DNA of 64,000 nucleotides from an uncultured Clostridia bacterium (lineage in GTDB: Bacteria > Bacillota > Clostridia > Christensenellales > UBA1242), in NCBI GenBank assembly GCA_934747885.1, contig CAKVHE010000002.1:248001-312000 (forward strand), in the 5' to 3' direction. The notes under the pieces are model-generated. The model saw only the letters and a program-made list of their open reading frames with translations, was not told the DNA's origin and ran no database searches. Positions 42,532 to 50,878 of this stretch are shown in pieces. Within the stretch, counting starts at the first letter, position 1. The number at the start of each line of letters is the position of its first letter. The translations under genes were made by a program, and so were the position numbers.

Positions 42532-45500
42532 ATGAAACCATTTGTACATTTGCACGTACACACAGAGTATAGTTTGCTAGATGGTGTTGCTCGTATTGAG
42601 AAATTAGTTAAGGTTTGTAAAGAATACGGAATGCCGGCGTGTGCAATTACTGATCATGGTAATATGTACGGTGCGGTAACCTTTTACGATGCGTGCAAAT
42701 CGGCAGGTATAAAACCTATTTTTGGTTGTGAATTTTATGTGGCTGACGATTTAACGGTAAAAACCGGAAAAAGTAAGAATAGTCATTTGGTTTTACTCGC
42801 AAAAAATCGTACGGGATATTTAAACTTGTGTGAACTAAACACAATTGCATTTAGAGATGGTTTTTATTACAAACCTCGTATAGACTACAAAACCCTTGCA
42901 AAATACAAAGAGGGTATTATTTGTTTGTCTGCCTGCCTTGCGGGCGATATTCCTCAATATATAGTTGCACGTCAATACGACGAAGCGGAAAAATTGGTGG
43001 TTTGGTTTAAAGAGCAGTTTGGTGAAGACTTTTACCTTGAACTTCAAAACCACAATATTCCCGATCAGTTAGATGTTAATGAAAAGCTGCGTGAATATTC
43101 AAAAAAGTATAACATTAAAACGGTTGCAACCAACGACGCGCATTACATTTACAAAGAAGACGCCTTAACTCAAGATGTTTTGATGTGCGTGCAAATGGGC
43201 AAAACTTATGATGACCCAAACCGTCTAAAATTTTCAACCGAAGAGTTTTACATAAAAACTTATGACGAAATGGCAAAAGCACTGCCAAACGATTTGGACG
43301 CGCTAGATACCACACTAGAAATTGCTGAAAAATGCAATTACTCGTTTGAAGAAGACAATATTGACAAAAATATGTACAAGTTCCCACCATTTGTTCCACC
43401 TGATGGTTTGTCTTGTCCAGACTATTTGCGCAAACTGGTAGAAGAAGGCATTGTGAGGCGTTATGGCACTATCACTCAAAAGATACGTGACCGTGTTGAA
43501 AGTGAAATGAACGTTATTATAAAGCAAGGCTTTGCTCAATATTTCTTAACCGTGTGGGATTATATTTTTGCGGCAAAATCTATGGGCGTGCCGGTAGGTC
43601 CAGGACGTGGTAGTGGTGCCGGTTCGGTTGTTGCGTATGCAATTGGTATCACCAACATAGATCCATTTAAGTTTGACCTGCTTTTTGAACGTTTCTTGCA
43701 CTGCGAACGTGTAACGGCTCCGGACTTTGACGTTGACTTTGCCGATGATAGACGAAGTGAGGTTATTGATTATGTTCGCAACAAGTATGGTGCCGATAAG
43801 GTTGTAAAGATTGTAACTTTTGGTACTATGGCAGCAAAAAACGCCATAAAAGACGTTGGTAGAGTTCTGGGCGTAAGTTATTCCGAACTGGACAAAATTA
43901 CCAAAAACATTCCAAATTTGCCAGCAAAGCACCATGACGTATTAAAAAAGGCGTTTGGGTTTTATCATCCCAAAGAGGGCGACAAAGATTACGGCACCAA
44001 CTATGCAGTTCAGGAACTGGTTGACGCCTACAACAGTAGCAAAGACATAAAACGTGTTGTAGATATTGCAATGAAAATTGAAGGTATGCCACGTCAGTGT
44101 TCCACTCACGCCTGCGGTGTCGTTATTGGTTGCGATAGCCTAGACAAATTTATGCCGTTGTCGCGTAATGGTGAGGACTTAACCACTCAATACTCCATGA
44201 CTGATATTGAGCGTTTGGGTCACTTAAAAATGGACTTTTTGGGACTTCGAAACTTAAACGATATTCAAAAAGCGTGCAACTATGTAAAAGAAAACTATGG
44301 CATAGATTTGGACTTTGAAAAACTGGGCTATGAAGATCAAAATGTTTACAAACTTTTGTCATCTGGTAACACGAAAGCAATTTTCCAGGTTGAAAGCACT
44401 GGTTTCCAAAAATTCTTAAAAGAACTAAAACCAACGTGTATCGAAGATATTACGGCAGGTGTGTCGCTTTATCGTCCAGGGCCAATGGACTCAATTGGCA
44501 GATATGTGCACAACAAGCACAACCCACAAGATGTAACATACGATCACCCAATACTAGAGCATATTTTAAATGTAACCTATGGCTGTATTGTTTATCAAGA
44601 GCAAGTTATGAGAATTGTTCAAGATATGGCGGGTTATACGCTAGGTCAAGCCGATATGGTTAGACGTATGATGGGTAAGAAAAAACTTGAAGCCATGCAG
44701 AAAGAAAAAACCGTTTTCTTGTATGGTAAACCTGCAGAAAACGGCAAGCCAGCAATTGAAGGTGCAATAAAGCGTGGTGTTAGCGAAGAAGTTGCTTCAA
44801 AAATTTGGTCAGAAATGGAAAGTTTTGCATCTTACGCGTTTAACAAATCGCACGCTGCTGCATATTCTATTATAACCTACGAAACAGCCTATTTAAAATG
44901 TTATTATGAACCAGAGTTTTTAACTTCCGTTTTAAATAACCGTATTACAAATGCGGAAGAAATAGAAAACTATATCAACCATGCCAAAGACGAAAAAATT
45001 GAAGTTTTGCCTCCGGACGTAAATAAGTCAAAGACCTATTTTAGTGTTAAAGATAAAAAGATTAGGTTTGGTCTAGCAGCGCTAAAAGGTGTAGGTGAAG
45101 CAACCTGTGACCTGATTGTGGCAGAAAGAGAACGCAACGGCGAATTTAAAGACTTGTCCGACTTTTTAAATCGTACATATAGTTGTGGCGTTAACAAGCG
45201 TGTAATGGAAAGTTTAATTTTTTCAGGCGCCTTTGATTGCTTTAAAATTAGTCGCGCTAAATTAAACGCGGTTTATGAAATTGCGATGAAGCAAGTCGCC
45301 GAAATTAAAAAACGTTTGGCAACGGGTCAATTGTCACTATTTGGCGACAACGAAGAACTAAACATAACCTATCCTGATATTCCAGAGTTTGACAATTTGC
45401 ACAAACTAAACAAAGAAAAAGAAGTAATTGGCATTTATATTTCGGGGCACCCACTAGATGGCTATCGTGAACAGTTTGCAAACTTTAGTTTTAATAGTTC

Positions 45501-46116
45501 GATGATAAAGGACGAAACTGAAGACGAAGAAGCCGAGCAGCTCTTAAATGAAGATGAAGAACAAGGCGGCGTGGTTGAAGAACGTGGGGTAGAAGACAAC
45601 GCACATGTAACTTGTGGCGGTATTGTTACAAAAGTAGATAAAAAGTATACCAAAAGAGATAACAAACCGATGGCAATATTAGATATTGACGATTTGTACG
45701 GGCAATTTTCGGTTATGGTATTTAACAAACTTTATGAAAGTATTAAAGAAGACTTAATACCAAATACCATTGTAACTGTTTCGGGTAGATTTAGTTATCG
45801 TACCGGTGAAAAGCCAATTATTATTGCCGAAAAGGTGGCACCCTTTAATGGTAAATCACCAGTGCAAAAAGAGGAACAAAGACCGGTTATCTCTCCAACC
45901 GAAATCGCAGAAAAAATTTATTTGAAATATAATATAGAAGACGATGGTCTAAACGATAAAATTATATCAATTTTGTCTGGACATGTTGGCAAATCGCCAG
46001 TTATTGTTCAAAGTAACAAAACACTTTATTCTTTGTCTGCAAGAGCAAGAGTAAACCCAGCCTTAATTGCAGAACTAAAAGCCGTTGTTGGCGAAGATTG
46101 TGTAAAAGTTAAATAA
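42532..46116 (+). CDS. dnaE: DNA polymerase III alpha subunit
   Basis: 1194 residues, the C-family replicative polymerase of DnaE1 architecture. The N-terminal PHP domain starts FVHLHVHTEYSLLDG with AITDHGNMYG. The palm has GPGRGSGAGSVVAYAIGIT near 358 and the catalytic aspartates in APDFDVDFADDRR near 400. The finger domain has GCIVYQEQVMRIVQDMAGY and the tandem HhH region LAALKGVGEAT near 850. The OB fold is near 1020-1090. An acidic insert (EDEEAEQLLNEDEEQ) near 985 precedes the OB fold. RBS AAAAGGGA. pfkA follows 8 bases later. Confidence 0.96.
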   Translation: MKPFVHLHVHTEYSLLDGVARIEKLVKVCKEYGMPACAITDHGNMYGAVTFYDACKSAGIKPIFGCEFYVADDLTVKTGKSKNSHLVLLAKNRTGYLNLCELNTIAFRDGFYYKPRIDYKTLAKYKEGIICLSACLAGDIPQYIVARQYDEAEKLVVWFKEQFGEDFYLELQNHNIPDQLDVNEKLREYSKKYNIKTVATNDAHYIYKEDALTQDVLMCVQMGKTYDDPNRLKFSTEEFYIKTYDEMAKALPNDLDALDTTLEIAEKCNYSFEEDNIDKNMYKFPPFVPPDGLSCPDYLRKLVEEGIVRRYGTITQKIRDRVESEMNVIIKQGFAQYFLTVWDYIFAAKSMGVPVGPGRGSGAGSVVAYAIGITNIDPFKFDLLFERFLHCERVTAPDFDVDFADDRRSEVIDYVRNKYGADKVVKIVTFGTMAAKNAIKDVGRVLGVSYSELDKITKNIPNLPAKHHDVLKKAFGFYHPKEGDKDYGTNYAVQELVDAYNSSKDIKRVVDIAMKIEGMPRQCSTHACGVVIGCDSLDKFMPLSRNGEDLTTQYSMTDIERLGHLKMDFLGLRNLNDIQKACNYVKENYGIDLDFEKLGYEDQNVYKLLSSGNTKAIFQVESTGFQKFLKELKPTCIEDITAGVSLYRPGPMDSIGRYVHNKHNPQDVTYDHPILEHILNVTYGCIVYQEQVMRIVQDMAGYTLGQADMVRRMMGKKKLEAMQKEKTVFLYGKPAENGKPAIEGAIKRGVSEEVASKIWSEMESFASYAFNKSHAAAYSIITYETAYLKCYYEPEFLTSVLNNRITNAEEIENYINHAKDEKIEVLPPDVNKSKTYFSVKDKKIRFGLAALKGVGEATCDLIVAERERNGEFKDLSDFLNRTYSCGVNKRVMESLIFSGAFDCFKISRAKLNAVYEIAMKQVAEIKKRLATGQLSLFGDNEELNITYPDIPEFDNLHKLNKEKEVIGIYISGHPLDGYREQFANFSFNSSMIKDETEDEEAEQLLNEDEEQGGVVEERGVEDNAHVTCGGIVTKVDKKYTKRDNKPMAILDIDDLYGQFSVMVFNKLYESIKEDLIPNTIVTVSGRFSYRTGEKPIIIAEKVAPFNGKSPVQKEEQRPVISPTEIAEKIYLKYNIEDDGLNDKIISILSGHVGKSPVIVQSNKTLYSLSARARVNPALIAELKAVVGEDCVKVK

Positions 46117-46124
46117 GGAGTTTT

Positions 46125-47084
46125 ATGAAAAAAATAGCGGTACTTACAAGTGGGGGCGATGCTCCGGGAATGAACGCGTGTGTGCGTGCAGTTACTAGGG
46201 CGGGAATTTATTATGGTTTGGAAGTGTATGGCGTTGAAGCCGGCTATCAAGGTTTGGTGGATGGCAACTTTACCAAACTTGGAGTGCGCGATGTTGGAAA
46301 TATTATTCAGCAAGGTGGCACAATGCTAAAAACTAGCAGGTGTAAGTCGTTTATGACCCGTGGCGGTTTTGCAAAAGCGGTTAATAATTTAAAAAACAAC
46401 GGCATAGACTGCGTAATTACTATTGGTGGTGATGGCACTTTTCATGGCGCGCTCGAACTAAAAAAAGCAGGAATAAATGTTATTGGTATTCCAGCAACCA
46501 TAGATAATGACCTTGGCTATACGGATTATTGTTTGGGTTTTGACACCGCGGTCAATACAGTGGTAGATGCGCTAAACAATATTCGTGATACTAGCATGGC
46601 GCATGAGCGATTGTGTGTGGTGGAAGTTATGGGAAGAAATTGCGGCGATATAGCACTTAATGCTGGAATTGGCGCGGGTGCGGAAGTAATTTTGGTACCA
46701 GAAGTTAAGTATCCAGAAAAAGAATATTTGAAAAAATTGGTTGCCAGCAACGAAAGCGGCAAAAAGGGGTCCATAGTTGTGGTTGCTGAGGGCGTCGCCA
46801 AGGCGGACGAAATTTTGGCAAAAATAAAAAAACATACCAAACTTGAAGGAAGAGCGATGTCGCTTGAATATGTGCAACGTGGTGGTGCACCTACCGCAAG
46901 AGATAGGGTGCTGGGCTCTCAATTTGGTTTACGTGCTATAGAACTTTTGCTAAAAGGCAAAAGCGGGGTGCTGCTTGGTGTAGAAGATGATAAAATCTTT
47001 GATATGGAAATTGAAGAAGCACTTGGCAAAGCAAAGTCGCTAGATTTAGACAAATACCGATTAACTGATATTATTTCAATTTAA
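46125..47084 (+). CDS. pfkA: 6-phosphofructokinase
   Basis: 319 residues, normal for ATP-dependent Pfk. LTSGGDAPGMNACVRA near 7-22 (ATP site), ITIGGDGTFHGA near 100 where Gly after GGD favours ATP over pyrophosphate, PATIDNDLGYTDYCLGFDTAVN with the catalytic Asp near 127, VMGRNCGDIA, and LEYVQRGGAPTARDR with fructose-6-phosphate residues. The gene order dnaE-pfkA is standard in Clostridia; pyk is not next to it here. RBS AAGGAG. Confidence 0.97.
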   Translation: MKKIAVLTSGGDAPGMNACVRAVTRAGIYYGLEVYGVEAGYQGLVDGNFTKLGVRDVGNIIQQGGTMLKTSRCKSFMTRGGFAKAVNNLKNNGIDCVITIGGDGTFHGALELKKAGINVIGIPATIDNDLGYTDYCLGFDTAVNTVVDALNNIRDTSMAHERLCVVEVMGRNCGDIALNAGIGAGAEVILVPEVKYPEKEYLKKLVASNESGKKGSIVVVAEGVAKADEILAKIKKHTKLEGRAMSLEYVQRGGAPTARDRVLGSQFGLRAIELLLKGKSGVLLGVEDDKIFDMEIEEALGKAKSLDLDKYRLTDIISI

Positions 47085-47109
47085 AAAGGCAAAAATATTT
47101 GCCTTTTTT
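47083..47109 (+). terminator. Rho-independent terminator of pfkA
   Basis: AAAAAGGC, AT-rich loop, GCCTTTTTT. The 3' arm contains the -35 of the next promoter. Confidence 0.85.
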
Positions 47110-47127
47110 GTTTGGCTAGATTATAAT
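47099..47127 (+). promoter_or_regulatory. Promoter giving a leaderless mRNA, nested in the pfkA terminator
   Basis: TTGCCT (47099-47104), 17-base spacer, TATAAT (47122-47127). The expected start lies 0-2 bases before the ATG at 47136. An AAGG just before the ATG would lie outside the transcript. Confidence 0.65.
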
Positions 47128-47135
47128 AAGAAGGT

Positions 47136-47750
47136 ATGAACAACAAATATATTCCAAACATAATGTTTTTTATTAGAGCAGTTTTGGTGGCATTTTTACT
47201 GATCTCAATTTTCTTACTTGGCGATGTCGTTTCAGGCATTGTTTACCTTTTGTGTGTAACAAGTTATATGATTGAATACTTGCTTTCAAAAAAGATGCAA
47301 ATCAACTCAAAGTTTGAAAAATATGCCGTACCAATTACAAATGCTTTAATAATTTTGATACCGCTCATTAACTTAGCGGTCAAAAAGCGTCTAACACTAC
47401 TGCTTGTGTTCGTAATTGTTTGTTTTGATTTGTTTGCAGAACTTTATTATTATAGCGACAAGCGGACGGGTAAATTAAAAGGCAAACATACCAACTTGCA
47501 CGATATTTATGTAATTGCTTTAACAATTGCGTTGTTTATGTCGTTCTTTACAAAAGTGTATTATATTTATGCTTTGTATGTTTCTTGCGTATTGTGCTCG
47601 GCATATTTAATTTGGCAGTCTATTCGCTTTAACATAAGCAAAGATCAAAAAGAAGAAGAAAAGTTAACACCGCCAACCGACACAACTGAAAATAGTATTT
47701 CCAAAGAAATAGTAAACTCGCAAGACAAAAACAATGAAATTATTGAATAG
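47136..47750 (+). CDS. Multi-span membrane protein, uncharacterised
   Basis: 204 residues with about five hydrophobic segments (10-30, 33-48, 66-82, 87-105, 125-160) and a charged cytoplasmic tail (KDQKEEEKL then Thr/Ser/Glu-rich). The spacing loosely recalls CDP-alcohol phosphatidyltransferases, but the DG...AR...G...D motif is missing. So an enzyme call is not supported. Leaderless by promoter position. It lies between pfkA and the valS T-box. Confidence 0.6.
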   Translation: MNNKYIPNIMFFIRAVLVAFLLISIFLLGDVVSGIVYLLCVTSYMIEYLLSKKMQINSKFEKYAVPITNALIILIPLINLAVKKRLTLLLVFVIVCFDLFAELYYYSDKRTGKLKGKHTNLHDIYVIALTIALFMSFFTKVYYIYALYVSCVLCSAYLIWQSIRFNISKDQKEEEKLTPPTDTTENSISKEIVNSQDKNNEIIE

Positions 47751-47752
47751 AC

Positions 47753-47781
47753 TTGCAAAAATGTTTTTGTTGGGTTATAAT
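47753..47781 (+). promoter_or_regulatory. Sigma-A promoter of the valS T-box transcript
   Basis: TTGCAA (47753-47758), 17-base spacer, TATAAT (47776-47781). Confidence 0.83.
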
Positions 47782-47804
47782 TATTACATAGTTTAGTTGG
47801 TTGC

Positions 47805-47992
47805 TTTGAGGAGTAATTTGAGATAAGTATCCCACAGAGAGCTTGCTTCGTGGCTGAAAGGGCAGGCGGGGGCAAACTAATCAAGCGAAGGTTGCAAAGC
47901 GTTAACCGTTTTTAAAGAGCAGTTGAGCAAACTGAATAAAGGTGGTACCGCGGAAATTTTCGTCCTTTACTTTTTAGTAAAGGACTTTTTTA
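47805..47992 (+). promoter_or_regulatory. T-box riboswitch upstream of a small membrane gene and valS (specifier GTT, Val)
   Basis: The antiterminator has the canonical T-box core AAAGGTGGTACCGCGGAA (47938-47955) followed by the terminator GTCCTTTAC/GTAAAGGAC and T7 (47962-47992). Upstream, CACAGAGAGCTTGC and GGCTGAAAGGGCAGGC (47833-47867) match the conserved AGAGA/GGCTGAAAG tract of many clostridial T-boxes. GTT at 47891-47893, in GCGAAGGTTGC, is a valine codon at a plausible specifier position; this choice is inference. TGGT would pair with ACCA of uncharged tRNA-Val. Confidence 0.86.
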
Positions 47993-48003
47993 TTGGAGAA
48001 AAT

Positions 48004-48213
48004 ATGAAAGCAAAGATAATTATTTCAATAATTTTAGCAAGTTTGCTGGCGTTAGATTTGCTAGTTATAATAATGGCAAAGTGGTTTTTCCCCGTCTCAG
48101 AAACGCGAGATAAATATACTGCCAAAGAACAAACTTTAAAAGTACAAAAAATAGGCTATATAGTTGCTTTTGCAATTCTGGTACTTTTTTTATTAACGAA
48201 TTTGATATTTTAG
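48004..48213 (+). CDS. 69-residue membrane protein in the valS T-box operon
   Basis: Starts at ATG 48004 with GGAG 6-10 bases upstream; a longer frame from 47923 would translate through the T-box and its terminator and is rejected. Two membrane spans (about 4-24 and 49-68) flank a charged loop SETRDKYTAKEQTLKVQK. It lies between the T-box terminator and valS (10 bases downstream), so its expression should rise on valine starvation together with ValRS. No family recognised and it is not part of standard valS operons. Confidence 0.7.
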   Translation: MKAKIIISIILASLLALDLLVIIMAKWFFPVSETRDKYTAKEQTLKVQKIGYIVAFAILVLFLLTNLIF

Positions 48214-48223
48214 GAGAAAATAA

Positions 48224-50857
48224 ATGAAATTACAAGGAAGTTATTCACCACAAGATTTTGAAAATGAAATTTACGCAAAATGGCAAGATGCAAATTGCTT
48301 TAAAGCAGAAGTAAACCTAGACAAAAAACCATATACAATAATTATGCCACCACCAAACGTAACCAGCCAAGCGCATATAGGTCACGCCTTTGATATTACC
48401 TATCAAGATATTTTGTCAAGATTTCATCGCATGCAAGGCTATGAAATGCTTTGGGTTCCGGGCGCTGACCATGCTGCCATTGCCACTGAGGTGAAAATTG
48501 TTGACAAACTTGCCAAAGAAGGCAAGACCAAAGAGCAAATTGGCAGAAAAGAATTTGATAAAGAAGCATGGGCATGGTATAACCATTATGGTGACCGCAT
48601 TATGAATCAATTTAAACGTATTGGCTGCTCGGCGGATTATTCGCATTATCGCTTTACCATGGACGAAAAAAGCACCAATGCCGTTTTAGAAGCGTTTATA
48701 AAACTATATAGCAAAGGCTTAATTTATCGCGGTATGCGTCAAACCAACTGGTGCCCAAGTTGTGAATCGGTAATAAGTGACGACGAAGTTGTTTATAGCG
48801 ACGAAAAAGATGCAATGTATCACATAAGATATCCATTTAGTGATGGCTCCGGTTATATTATTGTTGCAACCACCAGACCAGAAACCTTGTTTGGTGATAC
48901 TGCTGTTGCCGTAAATCCAACTGATGAGCGTTATATGTCAATTGTTGGCAAGGAATTAAATTTGCCACTAACTGACCGCAAAATACCAATCATTGCCGAT
49001 GAATATGTTGAAAAGACTTTTGGTACCGGCATGGTAAAAATTACGCCTGCGCATGACCCAAATGATTATGAAGTTGGCAAACGTCACAATTTAAAGGTGA
49101 TTGAAGTTTTGGGCAAGGACGGCAAATTAAATGAAAATTGCCCTAAAAAGTATCAGGGGATAGAGGGGCTAAAGGCTCGCAAGCAAATTGAGGAAGAACT
49201 AAAAAGCCTTGGACTTTTGGAAAAAGTCGTTCCATACACTCATAGTGTAGGGCATTGTGAACGTTGCCACACTCGTATTGAACCTAGGGTAACCGAGCAA
49301 TGGTTTGTTGCCATGAAAGAACTAGTTAAGCCGGCAATAAAAGCCGTAAAAACTGGCGAACTAAAAATATATCCAAAACGTTTTGAAAAGAACTATTTGC
49401 ATTGGCTTGAAAATATTCGTGATTGGTGCATAAGTCGTCAAATTTGGACGGGACATCGCATACCAATTTATTATTGCGATGATTGTGGACAAGTTGTTGC
49501 ATCAAAGACGGCAGTAGAGGTTTGTCCACACTGTGGAGGCAAACACCTGCATCAAGATCCAGACGTTTTGGATACTTGGTTCTCGTCAGCACTATGGCCA
49601 TTTTCAACTCTTGGTTGGCCAGAAAAGACCAAAGAAATGGAATATTTTTTCCCAACCGATTGTTTGGTTACCGCGTTTGATATTTTAACTCAATGGGTTA
49701 CCAAAATGGTTTATATGAGTTATGAATGCACGGGCAAAGTTCCATTTAAAAATGTACTAATTCATGGGTTGGTTCGTGATGAACTTGGCAGAAAAATGAG
49801 TAAAAGTCTTGGCAATGGTGTTGATCCGCTAGAAATGGCCGATAAATATGGCGCCGATGCTTTAAGACTGGCTTTGATGAAAGATATGGCAATGGGTATG
49901 GACACTCGTTTTTCGGTTTCCAAAATAGACAATGCGCGTGGCTTTATTAACAAACTTTGGAATGCAAGCAAATTTGTTCAAATGCATATGGAGGGGCAAA
50001 CCCTTAAAACAATTGACAAAGTAAAACTAGACGAAACGGATAAGTGGATACTTTGCAAACTAAATGATCTTACCAAGGTTGCTACTCAAAATCTAGAAAA
50101 ATTTGATGTTGCCGTTGCACTTTCTAATATCTATAACTTTACTTGGAATGATTTTTGTGACTGGTATATTGAATTATCAAAAACTGCAATCTTTGCTGGT
50201 GGTGAACAAAAACAGGACAAAGTTAGTGTGCTAAGTTATGTGCTTGAAAATATTTTAAAACTATTGCACCCATTTATTCCGTTTGTTACTGAAAAAATCT
50301 ATGATGAGGTGGAATTTTTAAACAAAGGCAAATTTATTACTCTTGAAAAATATCCGACTTATAGTAAAAAATTGGTAGACAAAAAAGCGGTGGAAGATGC
50401 CGAAAAAGTAATAGATGCCATTGTGCAAATTCGCGCACTGAAAAAAGCAAATGAGATTGCAGATAATAAATCAATAGATATGTTTGCCTCGGTAAACGAT
50501 TTGACGCTGGCGCAAAAATTTGCCGAAGTAATTAAAAAGATGTGCATAATTAAAGAGTTGACCATAAGCGAAAAAGACGAAACTAATCTTAAAAAGGGTG
50601 CACTTGCGGTAACAAAACTTGGCAATTTTTATCTAATTGAAACCGAAGAAAACAAAAAAGAACAAATTGAAAAATTAAGTAAAGAGATTGAAAAACTTAA
50701 CTTCGAAATTTCTCGAAGCGAAAAGATGTTAGGCAACGAACGCTTTGTAGAAAAAGCGCCAAAAGAACTTGTTGCTGCAGAAAAAGAAAAACTACAAAGA
50801 AATAAAGATGCCTTGCTTGAGATGGAAATCAAACTAAAAGGTTTGCAAAATAACTAA
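48224..50857 (+). CDS. valS: Valyl-tRNA synthetase
   Basis: 877 residues, class I. The HIGH motif is QAHIGHAFD near 48 after MPPPNVT; KMSKS is GRKMSKSLGNG near 527. Editing-domain tracts (TTRPETLFGDTAVAV; ITPAHDPNDYEVG) and WTGHRIPIYYC with Zn-like Cys pairs are present. The C-terminal 70 residues form the ValRS coiled-coil arm (EIEKLNFEISRSEKMLGNERFVEKAP). RBS AGGAG. Controlled by the T-box through a bicistronic mRNA with the small membrane gene. Confidence 0.96.
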   Translation: MKLQGSYSPQDFENEIYAKWQDANCFKAEVNLDKKPYTIIMPPPNVTSQAHIGHAFDITYQDILSRFHRMQGYEMLWVPGADHAAIATEVKIVDKLAKEGKTKEQIGRKEFDKEAWAWYNHYGDRIMNQFKRIGCSADYSHYRFTMDEKSTNAVLEAFIKLYSKGLIYRGMRQTNWCPSCESVISDDEVVYSDEKDAMYHIRYPFSDGSGYIIVATTRPETLFGDTAVAVNPTDERYMSIVGKELNLPLTDRKIPIIADEYVEKTFGTGMVKITPAHDPNDYEVGKRHNLKVIEVLGKDGKLNENCPKKYQGIEGLKARKQIEEELKSLGLLEKVVPYTHSVGHCERCHTRIEPRVTEQWFVAMKELVKPAIKAVKTGELKIYPKRFEKNYLHWLENIRDWCISRQIWTGHRIPIYYCDDCGQVVASKTAVEVCPHCGGKHLHQDPDVLDTWFSSALWPFSTLGWPEKTKEMEYFFPTDCLVTAFDILTQWVTKMVYMSYECTGKVPFKNVLIHGLVRDELGRKMSKSLGNGVDPLEMADKYGADALRLALMKDMAMGMDTRFSVSKIDNARGFINKLWNASKFVQMHMEGQTLKTIDKVKLDETDKWILCKLNDLTKVATQNLEKFDVAVALSNIYNFTWNDFCDWYIELSKTAIFAGGEQKQDKVSVLSYVLENILKLLHPFIPFVTEKIYDEVEFLNKGKFITLEKYPTYSKKLVDKKAVEDAEKVIDAIVQIRALKKANEIADNKSIDMFASVNDLTLAQKFAEVIKKMCIIKELTISEKDETNLKKGALAVTKLGNFYLIETEENKKEQIEKLSKEIEKLNFEISRSEKMLGNERFVEKAPKELVAAEKEKLQRNKDALLEMEIKLKGLQNN

Positions 50858-50871
50858 TTGCATATTATAAT
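50843..50871 (+). promoter_or_regulatory. Promoter giving a leaderless mRNA, at the end of valS
   Basis: TTGCAA (50843-50848, inside the last valS codons), 17-base spacer, TATAAT (50866-50871). The expected start coincides with ATG 50879. Confidence 0.75.
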
Positions 50872-50878
50872 AAAAGAA

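Noticed and set aside
43546..43935. Long antisense open frame across dnaE, and similar ones across tpiA, gpmI, pfkA and the surface genes.
   Set aside because: They mirror the codon use of a well-supported gene on the other strand and lack RBS, promoter and family resemblance.
47136..47750. CDP-alcohol phosphatidyltransferase.
   Set aside because: The conserved DG...AR...G...D catalytic motif is absent despite a similar membrane layout.
47923..48003. N-terminal extension of the small membrane protein upstream of valS.
   Set aside because: These codons lie in the T-box core and terminator hairpin; a strong GGAG sits before ATG 48004.
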